DNA of 64,000 nucleotides from JADKFD01 sp050250665 (GCA_050250665.1 JBFWOF010000008.1:62001-126000); one strand, 5' to 3'. Shown: positions 21,043 through 29,602, counted from the first letter of the stretch. Notes: generated by a model from the letters alone, not told the origin. Numbers and translations are program-made.

Positions 21043-22017
21043 TTGGGCATCTTCGAACTGATTCTGGGTGTGGCATGTCTGGCGCTCGCAGGCTTCGGTG
21101 TGCACACGCACGGCCGTCTGAAAAAGGCACAGGCGCGCGCAACCGAGCTGGAGACCGAACTGGAGCAGATGCAGCAGTCTCAGGCCCAGGTCATTCACAC
21201 CACCAAGCTCGCCTCACTCGGACAGATGATCGCCGGCGTCGCCCACGAGATGAACACCCCGATCGGCTTCGTCAAGAGCAATGTCGAGGTGGTACGCGAA
21301 CTCTGGACCGAACACCATCAGCTGGTGCAGAAGTGCCTGAAGGGCATGGACATGGTGCTGGCCACCGATCTCAGCAAACCGCAGATGGTGGAACCCGTGC
21401 GCCGGGCGCTGAGCAAGGTCAAGGCCGCGCTGGCGGCGGATGAACGCCTCAAGGACGGCGACGAGTTGCTGACCGATTCGGTCGACGGTCTCGTGCAGAT
21501 CGCCAATCTGGTCAAGAACCTCAAGGGCTTCGCCCGGGTCGATCAGGACGGCATGGATCTGCTGGATCTCAATGAGTGTGCCGAGAGTGCGTTGACCATC
21601 GCCGCCCACCAGTTGCGCGACCGCATCGAGGTGGTCAAGGCCTTGGGCAACATTCCCAAGATTCATGGGGTCGCCTCGCAGATCAATCAGGTCTTGCTCA
21701 ATTTGATCACCAACGCCTCCCAGGCCATGGATGACGGCGGCAAGCTGACCATCACCTCACGTCGCGCCGGCGATCAGGTCGAGGTCGAGGTGGCCGACAC
21801 CGGGGCCGGCATTCCGGACAAGGTACTGCCGAAGATCTTCGATCCCTTCTTCACCACCAAACCGGTGGGAGAAGGCACCGGCCTGGGGCTGTCGATCGTG
21901 CACAAGATTGTGAAAAGTCATGGCGGCGACATCAAGGTGCGAACTGAAGCAAAGAAAGGCAGCGCCTTTACCATTAGTTTTCCGATAGACCATGCGCTGC
22001 TGAAGCAGCCCGGCTGA
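21043..22017 (+). CDS. Sensor histidine kinase (HATPase, single N-terminal helix)
   Basis: 324 residues from a TTG. One N-terminal helix (IFELILGVACLALAGFGV) is followed by a coiled coil (residues ~26-50), with no periplasmic sensor domain. The HisKA box has the phospho-acceptor His68 in LGQMIAGVAHEMNTPIGFVK. The catalytic domain shows the N box (NQVLLNLITNASQAMDDGG), G1 (VADTGAGIPDKV), an F box (IFDPFFTTKPVGEG) and G2 (GTGLGLSIVHKIV). All essential residues are present, so it should be active. The gene for a double-receiver regulator follows 8 bases later and is the obvious partner. The stimulus is unknown; it may sense through the helix or a partner protein. Confidence 0.93.
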   Translation: MGIFELILGVACLALAGFGVHTHGRLKKAQARATELETELEQMQQSQAQVIHTTKLASLGQMIAGVAHEMNTPIGFVKSNVEVVRELWTEHHQLVQKCLKGMDMVLATDLSKPQMVEPVRRALSKVKAALAADERLKDGDELLTDSVDGLVQIANLVKNLKGFARVDQDGMDLLDLNECAESALTIAAHQLRDRIEVVKALGNIPKIHGVASQINQVLLNLITNASQAMDDGGKLTITSRRAGDQVEVEVADTGAGIPDKVLPKIFDPFFTTKPVGEGTGLGLSIVHKIVKSHGGDIKVRTEAKKGSAFTISFPIDHALLKQPG

Positions 22018-22024
22018 GCATCCA

Positions 22025-22966
22025 ATGACCGACGCGCGTATCCGAGTTCTCTGCATCGACGACGAAGCCCGCATTTTGCGGGCCTTGAAGGCGCTGTTTC
22101 GCGATATGGACGTCTCGATCACGACCGACCCGGCCGAGGCCATCCGCTGGGCCAGCGAGCGCGATATCGATGTCATCGTCTGTGATCAGCGCATGCCCAA
22201 GATGCAGGGCATCGAAGTGCTGCGCGAAGTGCGGTTGTCGCATCCCCGCACGATGCGGGTACTGCTGACCGGCTACGCCGACCTGAGCGCGGTACTGGGC
22301 TCGGTCAACGAGGGCGAGGTCTTCCGCTACATCAACAAGCCCTGGGACAACACCGAGCTGCGCGAAACCGTGCAGCAGGCGGCCAAGATTGCGCGCGAGA
22401 CCCCGGCCCTCAGCGACAAGCCGGTGGACGAATTCGATCGCGAGCAGGCCCGGCGCGAAGTCGGCGTGCTGGTGATCGAAGACGATCCGGAAACCCAGCA
22501 GCGCATGCGCGAGATCCTGCAGCCGCATTACCAGGTGCGCTTCGTGACCTCGCCCGAGCGCGCCCTGCAGGTGCTGGAGCAGCACGAAACCGGGGTGATC
22601 ATCTCCGAAACCGCCGGACAGCATGGCGATTTCACAGCCCTGATCAAGGCCCTCAAGCAATACCATCCGCATATCGCCACCGTGGTGGTCACCGACCGCG
22701 CCAATGCCAACGTGGCCATCGATCTGATCAATGAGGGCCAGGTTTTCCGGCTGCTGCTGAAGCCGGTGCGGATGGGGTCCTGCCGCCTCAGCGTCGATGC
22801 CGCCGTTGGCCGCTATTGGCAGCTCAAGCAGAACCCACAGGCCGCCCGCCGCTTCGTGGTCGCACCACGGCCCGATGCCCAGATGCCTTCATGGCTGGCC
22901 GGCAATCTGCTGCAGCGCATCCGCCTGCTGCCCTCACGCCTGCTGGGAATGGCCAGGGCGCATTGA
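22025..22966 (+). CDS. Response regulator with two receiver domains, no output domain
   Basis: 313 residues. Receiver 1 (about 5-125) is canonical: CIDDEAR, phospho-acceptor Asp54 in VIVCDQRMPKMQG, LTGYAD and the Lys in YINKPWDN, of the HoxA/RpfG-like type. Receiver 2 (about 146-265) has the acidic VIEDDPE and the Lys in RLLLKPVR. Its acceptor position reads VIISETAGQ, with Glu195 where Asp is expected. The C-terminal ~45 residues are basic (ARRFVVAPRP, RLLPSRLLGMARAH), and no DNA-binding or enzymatic domain is visible. It likely acts through protein contact or as a phosphotransfer hub with the kinase encoded just upstream. The Glu may mimic permanent phosphorylation, which is inference. Confidence 0.92.
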   Translation: MTDARIRVLCIDDEARILRALKALFRDMDVSITTDPAEAIRWASERDIDVIVCDQRMPKMQGIEVLREVRLSHPRTMRVLLTGYADLSAVLGSVNEGEVFRYINKPWDNTELRETVQQAAKIARETPALSDKPVDEFDREQARREVGVLVIEDDPETQQRMREILQPHYQVRFVTSPERALQVLEQHETGVIISETAGQHGDFTALIKALKQYHPHIATVVVTDRANANVAIDLINEGQVFRLLLKPVRMGSCRLSVDAAVGRYWQLKQNPQAARRFVVAPRPDAQMPSWLAGNLLQRIRLLPSRLLGMARAH

Positions 22967-22980
22967 GGCGCTGGTTGGTT

Positions 22981-23047
<67 letters not shown>

Positions 23048-23059
23048 AACCAAAGTTGA

Positions 23060-23470
23060 CGTAGCTCGCCGGCTTCTGTAGGTCCAGACTCGTCTGGACG
23101 CCTTTGGCTTTCTAGGCCGAGGGTGCGCGCAGCAGGCGCGCTCCCCGGCTCAGGCACCACGCAGGAGCGCCGGGGAGCCGCTGCGCGGCACCCTCGGCCT
23201 ACGTCTCTCCATGAACCCATACCGTAAGTTATTGATTCGTCATTGCGAGGAGCTCAGCGACGAAGCAATCCAGTGCTTCTGAAGCGGTGCCTCTGGATTG
23301 CTTCCCCCGGATCAAGTCCGGGGTCGCAATGACGCCGGGGGTTCATGGCCCGTGGGCAGTTTCGGGGCGAAACAGGTGGCTCGCAATGACGCCCGCTCTT
23401 GTAGGTCCGGACCTGTCTGGACCTACAAGATCGCGAACAGCGCACCTTTCCCCGTGCCCCCTGCCCCGCA
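23060..23470. repeat. Mosaic of dispersed palindromic repeats
   Basis: This ~410-bp stretch downstream of the regulator gene and beyond the cysS 3' end contains no believable gene. In order: a GTCCAGAC palindrome (23079-23098); a long GCCGAGGGTGCGCGCAGC...GCTGCGCGGCACCCTCGGCC inverted element (~23114-23202); a CATTGCGAGGAGC...GCAATCCAG unit (23242-23275) with its mirror GGATTGCTTCCCCCGGATC (23294-23334); a GTTCATGGCCCGTGGGCAGT unit (23341-23390); a second GTCCGGACC palindrome (23402-23429); and a CCCCGTGCCCCCTGCCCC tract (23451-23468). The same modules recur in other gaps in different orders. Confidence 0.8.
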
Positions 23471-23476
23471 CCGAGC

Positions 23477-24859
23477 CTACAGCAGCTTCCAGCGCGCCCC
23501 TTGCGGGGTGTCTTCGATGACCACGCCGAGTTCGGTCAGCTCGTTGCGGATGGCGTCGGCGCGGGCGAAATCGCGGCGTTCGCGGACTTGCTGGCGTTCG
23601 GCCATCAGCGCTTCGATGCGGGCCACGTCGATGCTGGCATTGCCGCTCTGAAACCAGTCCTGCGGCGACTGCTGCAGCAATCCCAGCCAGGAGCCGGCAG
23701 CCAGCAGGCGCGCCTTGGCTCTGGCCCTCGCCGCGGGGCCTTCGGCCTTCTGCACATCGCGGGACAGTTCGCTCAAGGCCGCCAGTGCCTGCGGCGTGCC
23801 CAGATCATCGGCCAGTGCGGCCTTGACGCTGTCGGCTTCCACGGTCACGCCAGAAGCATCCACATCTTCCAGGTCGCGCAAGCCGCCATAGAGCCGGTCG
23901 AGCGTGGTCTTGGCCTGTTTCAGCGCCGAATCCGACCAGTCCAGCGGCTGACGGTAATGGGCGTTGAGCAACAGGTAGCGCAGGGCCTCGGCCGGGGCCT
24001 GCTCCCGCAGATTCTTGATCAGCAGCACATTGCCCAGCGATTTGGACATCTTGCGGCCTTCGATGGTGACAAAGCCGTTGTGCATCCACAGCCGCGCGAA
24101 TTCGGCGCCGCCATGGGCGCAGACACTCTGGGCGATCTCGTTCTCGTGGTGCGGGAACTTGAGATCGGCGCCGCCGGCATGGATGTCGATGGTCTGCCCG
24201 AGGTGCTCCTCGGCCATCACCGAGCACTCGATGTGCCAGCCCGGACGGCCGCGTCCCCAGGGGCTATCCCAGCCCGGCAGATCCGCGGTCGACGGCTTCC
24301 AAAGCACGAAATCGGCGGGATTGCGCTTGTACGGCGCCACATCGACGCGGGCGCCGGCGATCATTTCCTTGACCGTGCGCCGCGACAGCCGGCCGTAACC
24401 CTCATAGGTATCGACATTGAACAGCACATGGCCTTCGGCGGCGTAGGCGTGACCCGAGGCGATCAGGCGTTCGCACATGCGGACGATGCCCGGAATATGC
24501 GCTGTCGCCCGCGGTTCCAGATTGGGGGCAAACTCGCCGACCACGCCGACCGCGGCCATGTCCTCATGAAAGGCCTCGGTGTACTGCGCCGTGACCACAT
24601 CGATGCCGACCCCGCGCTCGGCCGCAGCCGCGTTGATCTTGTCGTCGACATCGGTGATGTTGCGGGCGTAGTCCAGATGCCCGAACTGGTCGCGCAAGAG
24701 CTTGGCGAGCACGCCGAATACCGTATACGGTCGGGCATTGCCGATATGGGCGTAGTTGTAGACCGTCGGTCCGCACACATACATCGTCACCCGATCCGGA
24801 CGCGCTGGGGTGAAGCGCTCCAACTGGCGAGTGAGGGTGTTGTAGAGGTGCAGATCCAT
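23477..24859 (-). CDS. cysS: Cysteinyl-tRNA synthetase
   Basis: 460 residues, full length for CysRS. The class I motifs are HIGH as HIGN (YNYAHIGNARPYTVFG) and KMSKS in GRKMSKSLGNVL. Zinc-ligand regions are visible at YVCGPTVYN, the central ECSVMAEEHLGQ and HAGGADLKFPHHENEIAQS. It charges tRNA-Cys. ATG at 24859. Monocistronic: the upstream gap to the divergent VOC gene is 163 bp and should hold both promoters. It ends just inside the repeat mosaic, with no clear terminator. Confidence 0.98.
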   Translation of the reverse strand: MDLHLYNTLTRQLERFTPARPDRVTMYVCGPTVYNYAHIGNARPYTVFGVLAKLLRDQFGHLDYARNITDVDDKINAAAAERGVGIDVVTAQYTEAFHEDMAAVGVVGEFAPNLEPRATAHIPGIVRMCERLIASGHAYAAEGHVLFNVDTYEGYGRLSRRTVKEMIAGARVDVAPYKRNPADFVLWKPSTADLPGWDSPWGRGRPGWHIECSVMAEEHLGQTIDIHAGGADLKFPHHENEIAQSVCAHGGAEFARLWMHNGFVTIEGRKMSKSLGNVLLIKNLREQAPAEALRYLLLNAHYRQPLDWSDSALKQAKTTLDRLYGGLRDLEDVDASGVTVEADSVKAALADDLGTPQALAALSELSRDVQKAEGPAARARAKARLLAAGSWLGLLQQSPQDWFQSGNASIDVARIEALMAERQQVRERRDFARADAIRNELTELGVVIEDTPQGARWKLL

Positions 24860-25022
24860 GGTCTGTGGGCTTTTGATCCGGGATCGACGAATCTAGCAGC
24901 GCTCGATGGTGCATTGCATCAAGCTGGGGTGTCGGATTTCACCCTGAACAGTGCCAGATCGGCTCTTGTCGGCTCTTCGGTGCCCGCGCAGACTGCGAAT
25001 CCGAAGTCAACAGGAGTCAGTC

Positions 25023-25394
25023 ATGATCGGATACATCACCCTGGGCACCAACGATATCGGCCGCGCAGCAGCCTTCTACGATGCCCTGCTGGGCAGCATC
25101 GGCGGCAAGCGTTTCATGGAAAGCGAGCGCTTCATCGCCTGGACCGTATCACCGACCACGCCGGGTTTTGGAATCGCCAAACCTTACGATGGCAAGCCGG
25201 CCACGGTCGGCAATGGTGTGATGATTGCGCTGGTGGTCGATAGCCGGGCCAAGGTCGATGCGCTGCACGCCAAGGCGCTGGAACTGGGGGCCAAGGACGA
25301 GGGCGCGGTAGGGCCTCGTGGCGACAACTTCTACGCCGGCTATTTCCGCGATCTCGACGGCAACAAGCTCAATGTTTTCTGCATGGGCCAATAG
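25023..25394 (+). CDS. VOC (glyoxalase/bleomycin-resistance fold) family protein
   Basis: 123 residues from the ATG at 25023, which has AGGAG 7 bases upstream. The VOC paired beta-alpha-beta-beta-beta modules are visible: MIGYITLGTNDIGRAAAFYD at the start and GYFRDLDGNKLNVFCMG at the end, where the Glu/His metal ligands of true glyoxalases are only partly apparent. Proteins of this type are often annotated as glyoxalase-like; few have a known substrate. It could be a dioxygenase-like or binding protein. It stands alone, divergent from cysS and convergent with the lipoprotein operon. Confidence 0.88.
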   Translation: MIGYITLGTNDIGRAAAFYDALLGSIGGKRFMESERFIAWTVSPTTPGFGIAKPYDGKPATVGNGVMIALVVDSRAKVDALHAKALELGAKDEGAVGPRGDNFYAGYFRDLDGNKLNVFCMGQ

Positions 25395-25457
25395 AACTGT
25401 CTGCCCAGCGGTGGCCGAGCGCCTGCAGGCCAGGCGCCGGCCGCCGATCCATTGCGT

Positions 25458-25868
25458 TCACTCAAGCTTGGGCAAGCCGGTTTCCAGCCACCAGATCTCG
25501 GCCTCATCGTCGTAGCGCCAGCGCTGCCGATCGACGATGCTGCGCACGGTCTGCGTGGCCCGGTCGATCAATTCGATCTGCACCGTCTGCGTGACCTTGC
25601 CGTCGGCATCGACGCCCTGCGGCCCTTCGTAGTAGCGCGACACCTGGACCTGAGCCCAGCGCGCCCGATCGGCGTCGGTGAAGGGGTGTTCCTGCATCAC
25701 CGCCGGATCGACAAAGGCGGCCGCCTGTTCGATTTCATTCCAGCGGATGGCCGAGGCGTAGTTGTAGAGCCGGGAGCGCAGGCCGTCCTTGCGCGCGGCC
25801 GAGGCGCAGGCGCCGAGCAGCAAGGCCAGCAACATGATCAGCATCAGGCGCGTGCGCATGGGGCTCAT
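25458..25868 (-). CDS. Small lipoprotein of unknown function
   Basis: 136 residues. A lipoprotein signal is clear: MRTRLMLIMLLALLLGACAS, with the lipobox LLGAC and Cys at about residue 21. The mature part is globular, acidic and rich in aromatic residues (RLYNYASAIRWNEIEQAAAF, VSRYYEG, IWWLETGLPKLE), resembling the NTF2-like fold of some periplasmic proteins. It was not recognised beyond that. The start overlaps the stop of the thioesterase gene (ATGA), so it is the third gene of a coupled unit. Ser at position +2 after the Cys suggests outer-membrane targeting. Confidence 0.8.
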   Translation of the reverse strand: MSPMRTRLMLIMLLALLLGACASAARKDGLRSRLYNYASAIRWNEIEQAAAFVDPAVMQEHPFTDADRARWAQVQVSRYYEGPQGVDADGKVTQTVQIELIDRATQTVRSIVDRQRWRYDDEAEIWWLETGLPKLE

Positions 25869-26344
25869 TCGGTGTACTCCTGTCGTCGCTTGGCTACAAA
25901 ACGGGCATGCATGCGAGCTGCAGTCTGACCGTCCCAGTCGATGCTGGCCAGCAGCGTGATTCTGGCCTTGCCGCGCTCGGCATACATGTCCACGAAGTCT
26001 GCCAGTGTATGCCCCGGCGCGGCGAGTGCGCGCACGGCAAGATCGCCCCAGACCGGCGCCAGATACTCGATCTGTGAATCCTGCACGTAGATATCGGGCT
26101 CGAAATCGCGCTCACGCAGCGCCAGGCGCGCCAGACCCCAGCACGCCAGCGTCATCAGACTGGCCATGCTGCCGCCAAATGCACAACCCTTGTCATTGAC
26201 ATTGGGCGGCAGGGGCGCGCGCAGCTCGAGGCCGACACCCGTGAATTCCTGCACGCGCAACTGCATGGCCCGCGTCAGCGGAATGGTGCGCAGCAGTTCC
26301 TCTTCCAGAAATTGACCCGGGCTGATGTCGGCGATCCTGTTCAT
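25865..26344 (-). CDS. YiiD C-terminal-type hot-dog thioesterase
   Basis: 159 residues from the ATG at 26344, which overlaps the upstream stop (ATGA). The hot-dog fold signature VNDKGCAFGGSMASLMTLAC with VQDSQIEYLAPVWGDL matches the YiiD C-terminal thioesterase-like family (PF09500, from memory), normally ~150 residues. The probable activity is acyl-CoA or acyl-ACP hydrolysis in the cytoplasm; the substrate is unknown. It sits between a degenerate M48-like gene and a lipoprotein gene in a tightly coupled three-gene unit. Confidence 0.88.
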   Translation of the reverse strand: MNRIADISPGQFLEEELLRTIPLTRAMQLRVQEFTGVGLELRAPLPPNVNDKGCAFGGSMASLMTLACWGLARLALRERDFEPDIYVQDSQIEYLAPVWGDLAVRALAAPGHTLADFVDMYAERGKARITLLASIDWDGQTAARMHARFVAKRRQEYTE

Positions 26345-27426
26345 GGCGGATGATCTGGCGGCGCGTCGCTGCGATTCACATCCGGCAGCGTGCGCAGCAA
26401 CAGCTCGGCTTCGGAGGCCAGAGCATGGCTGCTGCCTGCCAGGTGAGCAAGGGCAATGCGCGCCTGTGGCAGATCGACCGCGGCCATGGTCCGCGCCAGG
26501 GCCAGCGCCAGCTGCGGACTGCGCTCGCTGGCATAGGCCTGGCGGTACAGCGGATAGGCCGCACGTGCGCCGGCCAGCTGTTCCACGGTGCGGGCCAGTT
26601 CGATCAGCTCGGGCATCTCGATGCGGCCCTGACGACGGCGCTCTTCGAGTTCGCGCACCCGTGCCCGGGCGGCAGTCTGGGCCTGATGGCGCGCCGACCA
26701 GGTCGGGCTCAGCATGGCCGCGAAGGGCGCCTCCAGCGCGGTCCACAAGCGGCTGTCCATACCCTCCCAGACCCAGGCCGATGCCGCCGTACGATGGCTG
26801 CCGCCCTCCAGCAGTGGCTCGCCTAAGGCCCGGATCCGGGCACCGGCAGCTGGGTTCAGCAGGGCCCGCTCCAGTGCCGGCTGCCAGCCGCCCCGGCCAC
26901 AAGCCAGCAGCTGCTGTCGCAACTGGTCGAAGGCTGCCGACGGCGGCTCGGGCTGTTGCCTTGCATCCTGGTTGAAGCCGGCAAACCAGTGTTCGGCGCC
27001 CACGGTTTCGGCCGCCAGCAGCCGGGTCAGGGTGCGCAGCAGCAGCGGCAGCCCCAGCAGCTCGGCGACCCGGGCGTCATGAGTACCGGCCGCAGAGACA
27101 CCGATACCCACGGTCTCGCCGAGCAGGGCCAGCGCCAGGGCGGCGCGCAATTCATCGGCATCGAGCAGGTGCAGCATCGGCCAGCCCAGCGCCAGCGTGC
27201 GTTTGCGCGTGGGACCCAGCCAGCCACGGTGGCGGTGCACGCGCAGCGCAAACTCGGCCGTGAACAGCGTGCGCTGCGGCCTGGCGCAGCGCAGGGCCGT
27301 ACACAGGGATTCGATTTCGCGCGCCAGTTGTGGCGCATCCTCGCGATCCAGCGGCGATCCCTGAGGCTCGCCACTGCCCTGTAGCTGGCTGCCCCGTATG
27401 CAGACATCCAGACTGTTGGTGCGCAT
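26341..27426 (-). CDS. M48-peptidase-like protein lacking the HExxH motif
   Basis: 361 residues. The segment at ~77-104 (LALGWPMLHLLDADELRAAL, then ALALLGE) strongly resembles the M48 metallopeptidase core L-G-x-P-L-x-x-L-x-x-x-E-L-R-A-V-L-A-H-E-x-G-H. Here the zinc-binding HExxH reads LALLG (residues 99-103). Later features also fit the large M48 group: PEPPSAAFDQLRQQL, the His/Leu-rich region replaced by ARIRALGEPLLEG, and a TPR-like C-terminus (VEQLAGARAAYPLYRQAYAS). There is no membrane helix. It would be catalytically dead; a scaffold or regulatory role is inference. It is the first gene of the unit with the thioesterase and lipoprotein genes (ATGA overlaps). Confidence 0.7.
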   Translation of the reverse strand: MRTNSLDVCIRGSQLQGSGEPQGSPLDREDAPQLAREIESLCTALRCARPQRTLFTAEFALRVHRHRGWLGPTRKRTLALGWPMLHLLDADELRAALALALLGETVGIGVSAAGTHDARVAELLGLPLLLRTLTRLLAAETVGAEHWFAGFNQDARQQPEPPSAAFDQLRQQLLACGRGGWQPALERALLNPAAGARIRALGEPLLEGGSHRTAASAWVWEGMDSRLWTALEAPFAAMLSPTWSARHQAQTAARARVRELEERRRQGRIEMPELIELARTVEQLAGARAAYPLYRQAYASERSPQLALALARTMAAVDLPQARIALAHLAGSSHALASEAELLLRTLPDVNRSDAPPDHPP

Positions 27427-27652
27427 GTCTCACCCCCCGATTGGACCCGCACGCTACCCGCGGAAGCCGGCGCGATGCAAGCGCGCCTGATCCCCAGCCC
27501 GCCGCTCCTGGGTCGACCACTCAGCTGGGCTTGGGTGACAATGGTCAATCATCAAACCGTACTCACGCTTGCGCCGCTAGACTTGCGCCCATTGGCCGCG
27601 GACCGGTACTCGGGGCGCCAGGGCGAACTGCAGACTTCAAAGGAATGAACAC

Positions 27653-28699
27653 ATGACCATTGATACGGATGTCGTCATCGTCGGAGCGGGGCCGGTAGGC
27701 CTGTTCCAGGTATTCGAACTCGGCCTGCTCGGCATCAAGGCCCATGTCATTGACGCGCTGCCGGTTGCCGGCGGCCAGTGCATCGAGCTGTACCCGGACA
27801 AGCCGATCTACGACATTCCGGCGGTGCCGGTGTGCACCGGCAAGGAACTCACCGACAACCTGATGCAGCAGATTGCGCCCTTCCATCCCGAGTTCCATCT
27901 GGATCAGGAAGTGGCCGAAGTGCGCAAACTCGACGACAGCCAGTTCGAAGTGATCACCAGCAAGGGTACCCGCTTCGTCACCAAGGCGGTGATCGTGGCC
28001 GCGGGATTGGGCGCATTTCAGCCACGCAAGGTGCCGGTCGCCGGCGCCGAGGTCTTCGAGGGCCGCCAGATCCACTATTCGGTGAAGAATCCGGAACAGT
28101 TCCGCGGCAAGGATCTGGTGATCCTCGGCGGTGGCGACTCGGCGCTGGACTGGGTGCTGGCGCTGCAGCCCATCGCCCACAGCGTGCTGCTGATCCATCG
28201 CTCCAATGAATTCCGCGCGGCACCGGCCTCGGTCGCCAGGATGCGCACGCTTTGCGACGAGCACCAGATGCAGCTGATGATCGGCAACGTCACCGGCATC
28301 AAGACCGACGGCGATAGCCTCAAGGCGATCAGCGTGATCGGTGCCGATGCCGTCACCCGGGTGGTCGAGTTCGAGCATCTGCTGGCTTTCTACGGCCTCT
28401 CGCCCAAGCTTGGGCCGATTGCCACCTGGGGTCTGGGCATCGACAAGAACCAGATCCAGGTGGATACCGAGCGCTTCGAGACCAATGTGCCGGGCATCTA
28501 CGCAGTTGGCGACATCAACACCTATCCGGGCAAGAAGAAGCTGATCCTGTGCGGCTTCCACGAGGCGGCGCTGGCGGCATTTGCCATCAAGGCGCGCATG
28601 AATCCGGGTGCCAAGGTGCATTTGCAGTACACGACCACGAGTCCGATCATGCATCAGCGTCTGGGCGTCAATCCGGCGGTCGAACTGAGCGCCATCTAG
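27653..28699 (+). CDS. Ferredoxin-NADP reductase, type 2 (TrxR-like)
   Basis: 348 residues. FAD Rossmann motif VVIVGAGPVGLFQVFELG at residue ~7; the diagnostic GGQCIELYPDKPIYDIPAVP at ~40-60; NADPH motif DLVILGGGDSALDWVLAL at ~160; and the FAD-binding VPGIYAVGDINTYPGKKKL near 280. The CxxC redox pair of thioredoxin reductases is missing, as expected for this flavodoxin/ferredoxin reductase group. It reduces ferredoxin or flavodoxin with NADPH. ATG at 27653 follows AAGGA. It is followed 18 bases later by a small GNAT gene on the same strand. A Rieske ferredoxin lies 1.3 kb downstream, but no direct link is shown. Confidence 0.95.
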   Translation: MTIDTDVVIVGAGPVGLFQVFELGLLGIKAHVIDALPVAGGQCIELYPDKPIYDIPAVPVCTGKELTDNLMQQIAPFHPEFHLDQEVAEVRKLDDSQFEVITSKGTRFVTKAVIVAAGLGAFQPRKVPVAGAEVFEGRQIHYSVKNPEQFRGKDLVILGGGDSALDWVLALQPIAHSVLLIHRSNEFRAAPASVARMRTLCDEHQMQLMIGNVTGIKTDGDSLKAISVIGADAVTRVVEFEHLLAFYGLSPKLGPIATWGLGIDKNQIQVDTERFETNVPGIYAVGDINTYPGKKKLILCGFHEAALAAFAIKARMNPGAKVHLQYTTTSPIMHQRLGVNPAVELSAI

Positions 28700-28717
28700 G
28701 TCACAGGAACGGCAAAC

Positions 28718-28993
28718 ATGACCGAGCACGGGCACGAAGTTCTGCACCAGCCGCAGCGGCAGCGTTTCGTGATCGTCGCCGACGGCGCCGAGGCGTTTGT
28801 CGAGTACCGCATGCTGGCGCCCGAGGTCATCGATTTCGTCCACACCTACACCCCGGCCCAGCTGCGCGGACAGGGGCTGGCCGGCAAGCTCGTCGAAGCC
28901 GCCGTGGGCTACGCAAGGCAGCAGGGCTGGCGCGTGATCGGCAGCTGCAGCTATGTCGCGGCCTGGCTGGAGAAGCATCCGGCGGGGAGCTAG
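28718..28993 (+). CDS. Small GNAT-like N-acetyltransferase (YjdJ type)
   Basis: 91 residues, the usual size for the short GCN5-related group (PF14542-like). The acetyl-CoA loop TPAQLRGQGLAGKLVEAAVG is clear, followed by WRVIGSCSYVAAWLEKHP, where the Cys/Tyr pair is typical. ATG at 28718 has AGGA 9 bases upstream. Likely a small-molecule or protein acetyltransferase, target unknown. Its stop codon TAG lies inside the left end of the 253-bp inverted-repeat element, so that element inserted at or just after the gene end. Confidence 0.9.
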   Translation: MTEHGHEVLHQPQRQRFVIVADGAEAFVEYRMLAPEVIDFVHTYTPAQLRGQGLAGKLVEAAVGYARQQGWRVIGSCSYVAAWLEKHPAGS

Positions 28994-29242
28994 CCCGCAT
29001 TTCTCACACCTGTTGCGGAAGCTCGCGCAGGGCTTTGCGACTAGCGCAAGGCGCGACGACGAGGAATGGTCATTCCATTGCGAGGAGGAGCAACGCCGCG
29101 ATAGTCGCAAAGAACGCGCGAGGGCCGCAAAGCGGGCAGATGCAAGCGGTACGCTCTACAGTTGCTGGGTGGCCACCGATTCGCCTTGCGCTGCAACGGA
29201 ATCGCGGCATCTGCACGCGCAGGTGTGAGAAATGCGGGCTAG
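28990..29242. mobile_element. MITE-like element with perfect 23-bp inverted ends
   Basis: Positions 28990-29012 and 29220-29242 are exact reverse complements (CTAGCCCGCATTTCTCACAC plus CTG on the left). The outermost four bases are CTAG at both ends, which as a palindrome could be a CTAG target duplication with true 19-bp ends starting CCCGCATTTCTCAC. The 207-bp interior has no plausible ORF and contains a CATTGCGAGGAGGAGCAACG phrase like other dispersed repeats here. No transposase is encoded, so it would be non-autonomous. The left end overlaps the stop codon of the GNAT gene. Confidence 0.75.
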
Positions 29243-29292
29243 GCACGCCGCGCCGACGGAGCGTGCGGTTTTCCGTTGATGAACTGGGTCAT

Positions 29293-29535
29293 GTAGCAGG
29301 GGCAGGGGGCGGGGGGCACGGGCCCAACCTCGGCGCACGATGAGAAACTGCGTCGTGCATGGGCACTGGCGCCCTGTTCCTGGTTTGAGCGCTCGCATGC
29401 ACGTCGAAGACGGCTCAGACCCAAGCGTAAGAAAGTCGTGATCGAACCCGAAACGGGCTACAGTCCGCCAGATTCACCGCACCGTCTGTTGCTAGTGCTT
29501 GGCTGGCCCCCCTGCCCCCTGCCCCTTTCCCCGGC
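29293..29535. repeat. G-rich inverted repeat pair
   Basis: GTAGCAGGGGCAGGGGGCGG (from 29295, continuing in G-runs to ~29320) faces CCCCCCTGCCCCCTGCCCCT (29509-29528). The arms are ~190 bp apart and each has several runs of 4-6 G (or C). The stretch between (29321-29508) shows no believable gene. Same family as 20703-20777 and 30332-30498. Confidence 0.7.
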
Positions 29536-29602
29536 TTGTCAAAGCCGCAGACCCCAAAACTTGCCGCAATCGATACGATGCGGCCAGTCGCAGACCCACC
29601 GC

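Noticed and set aside
23501..25243. A 580-codon plus-strand ORF opposite cysS
   Set aside because: It is antisense to cysS, which has all class I synthetase motifs, and it runs into the VOC gene out of frame.
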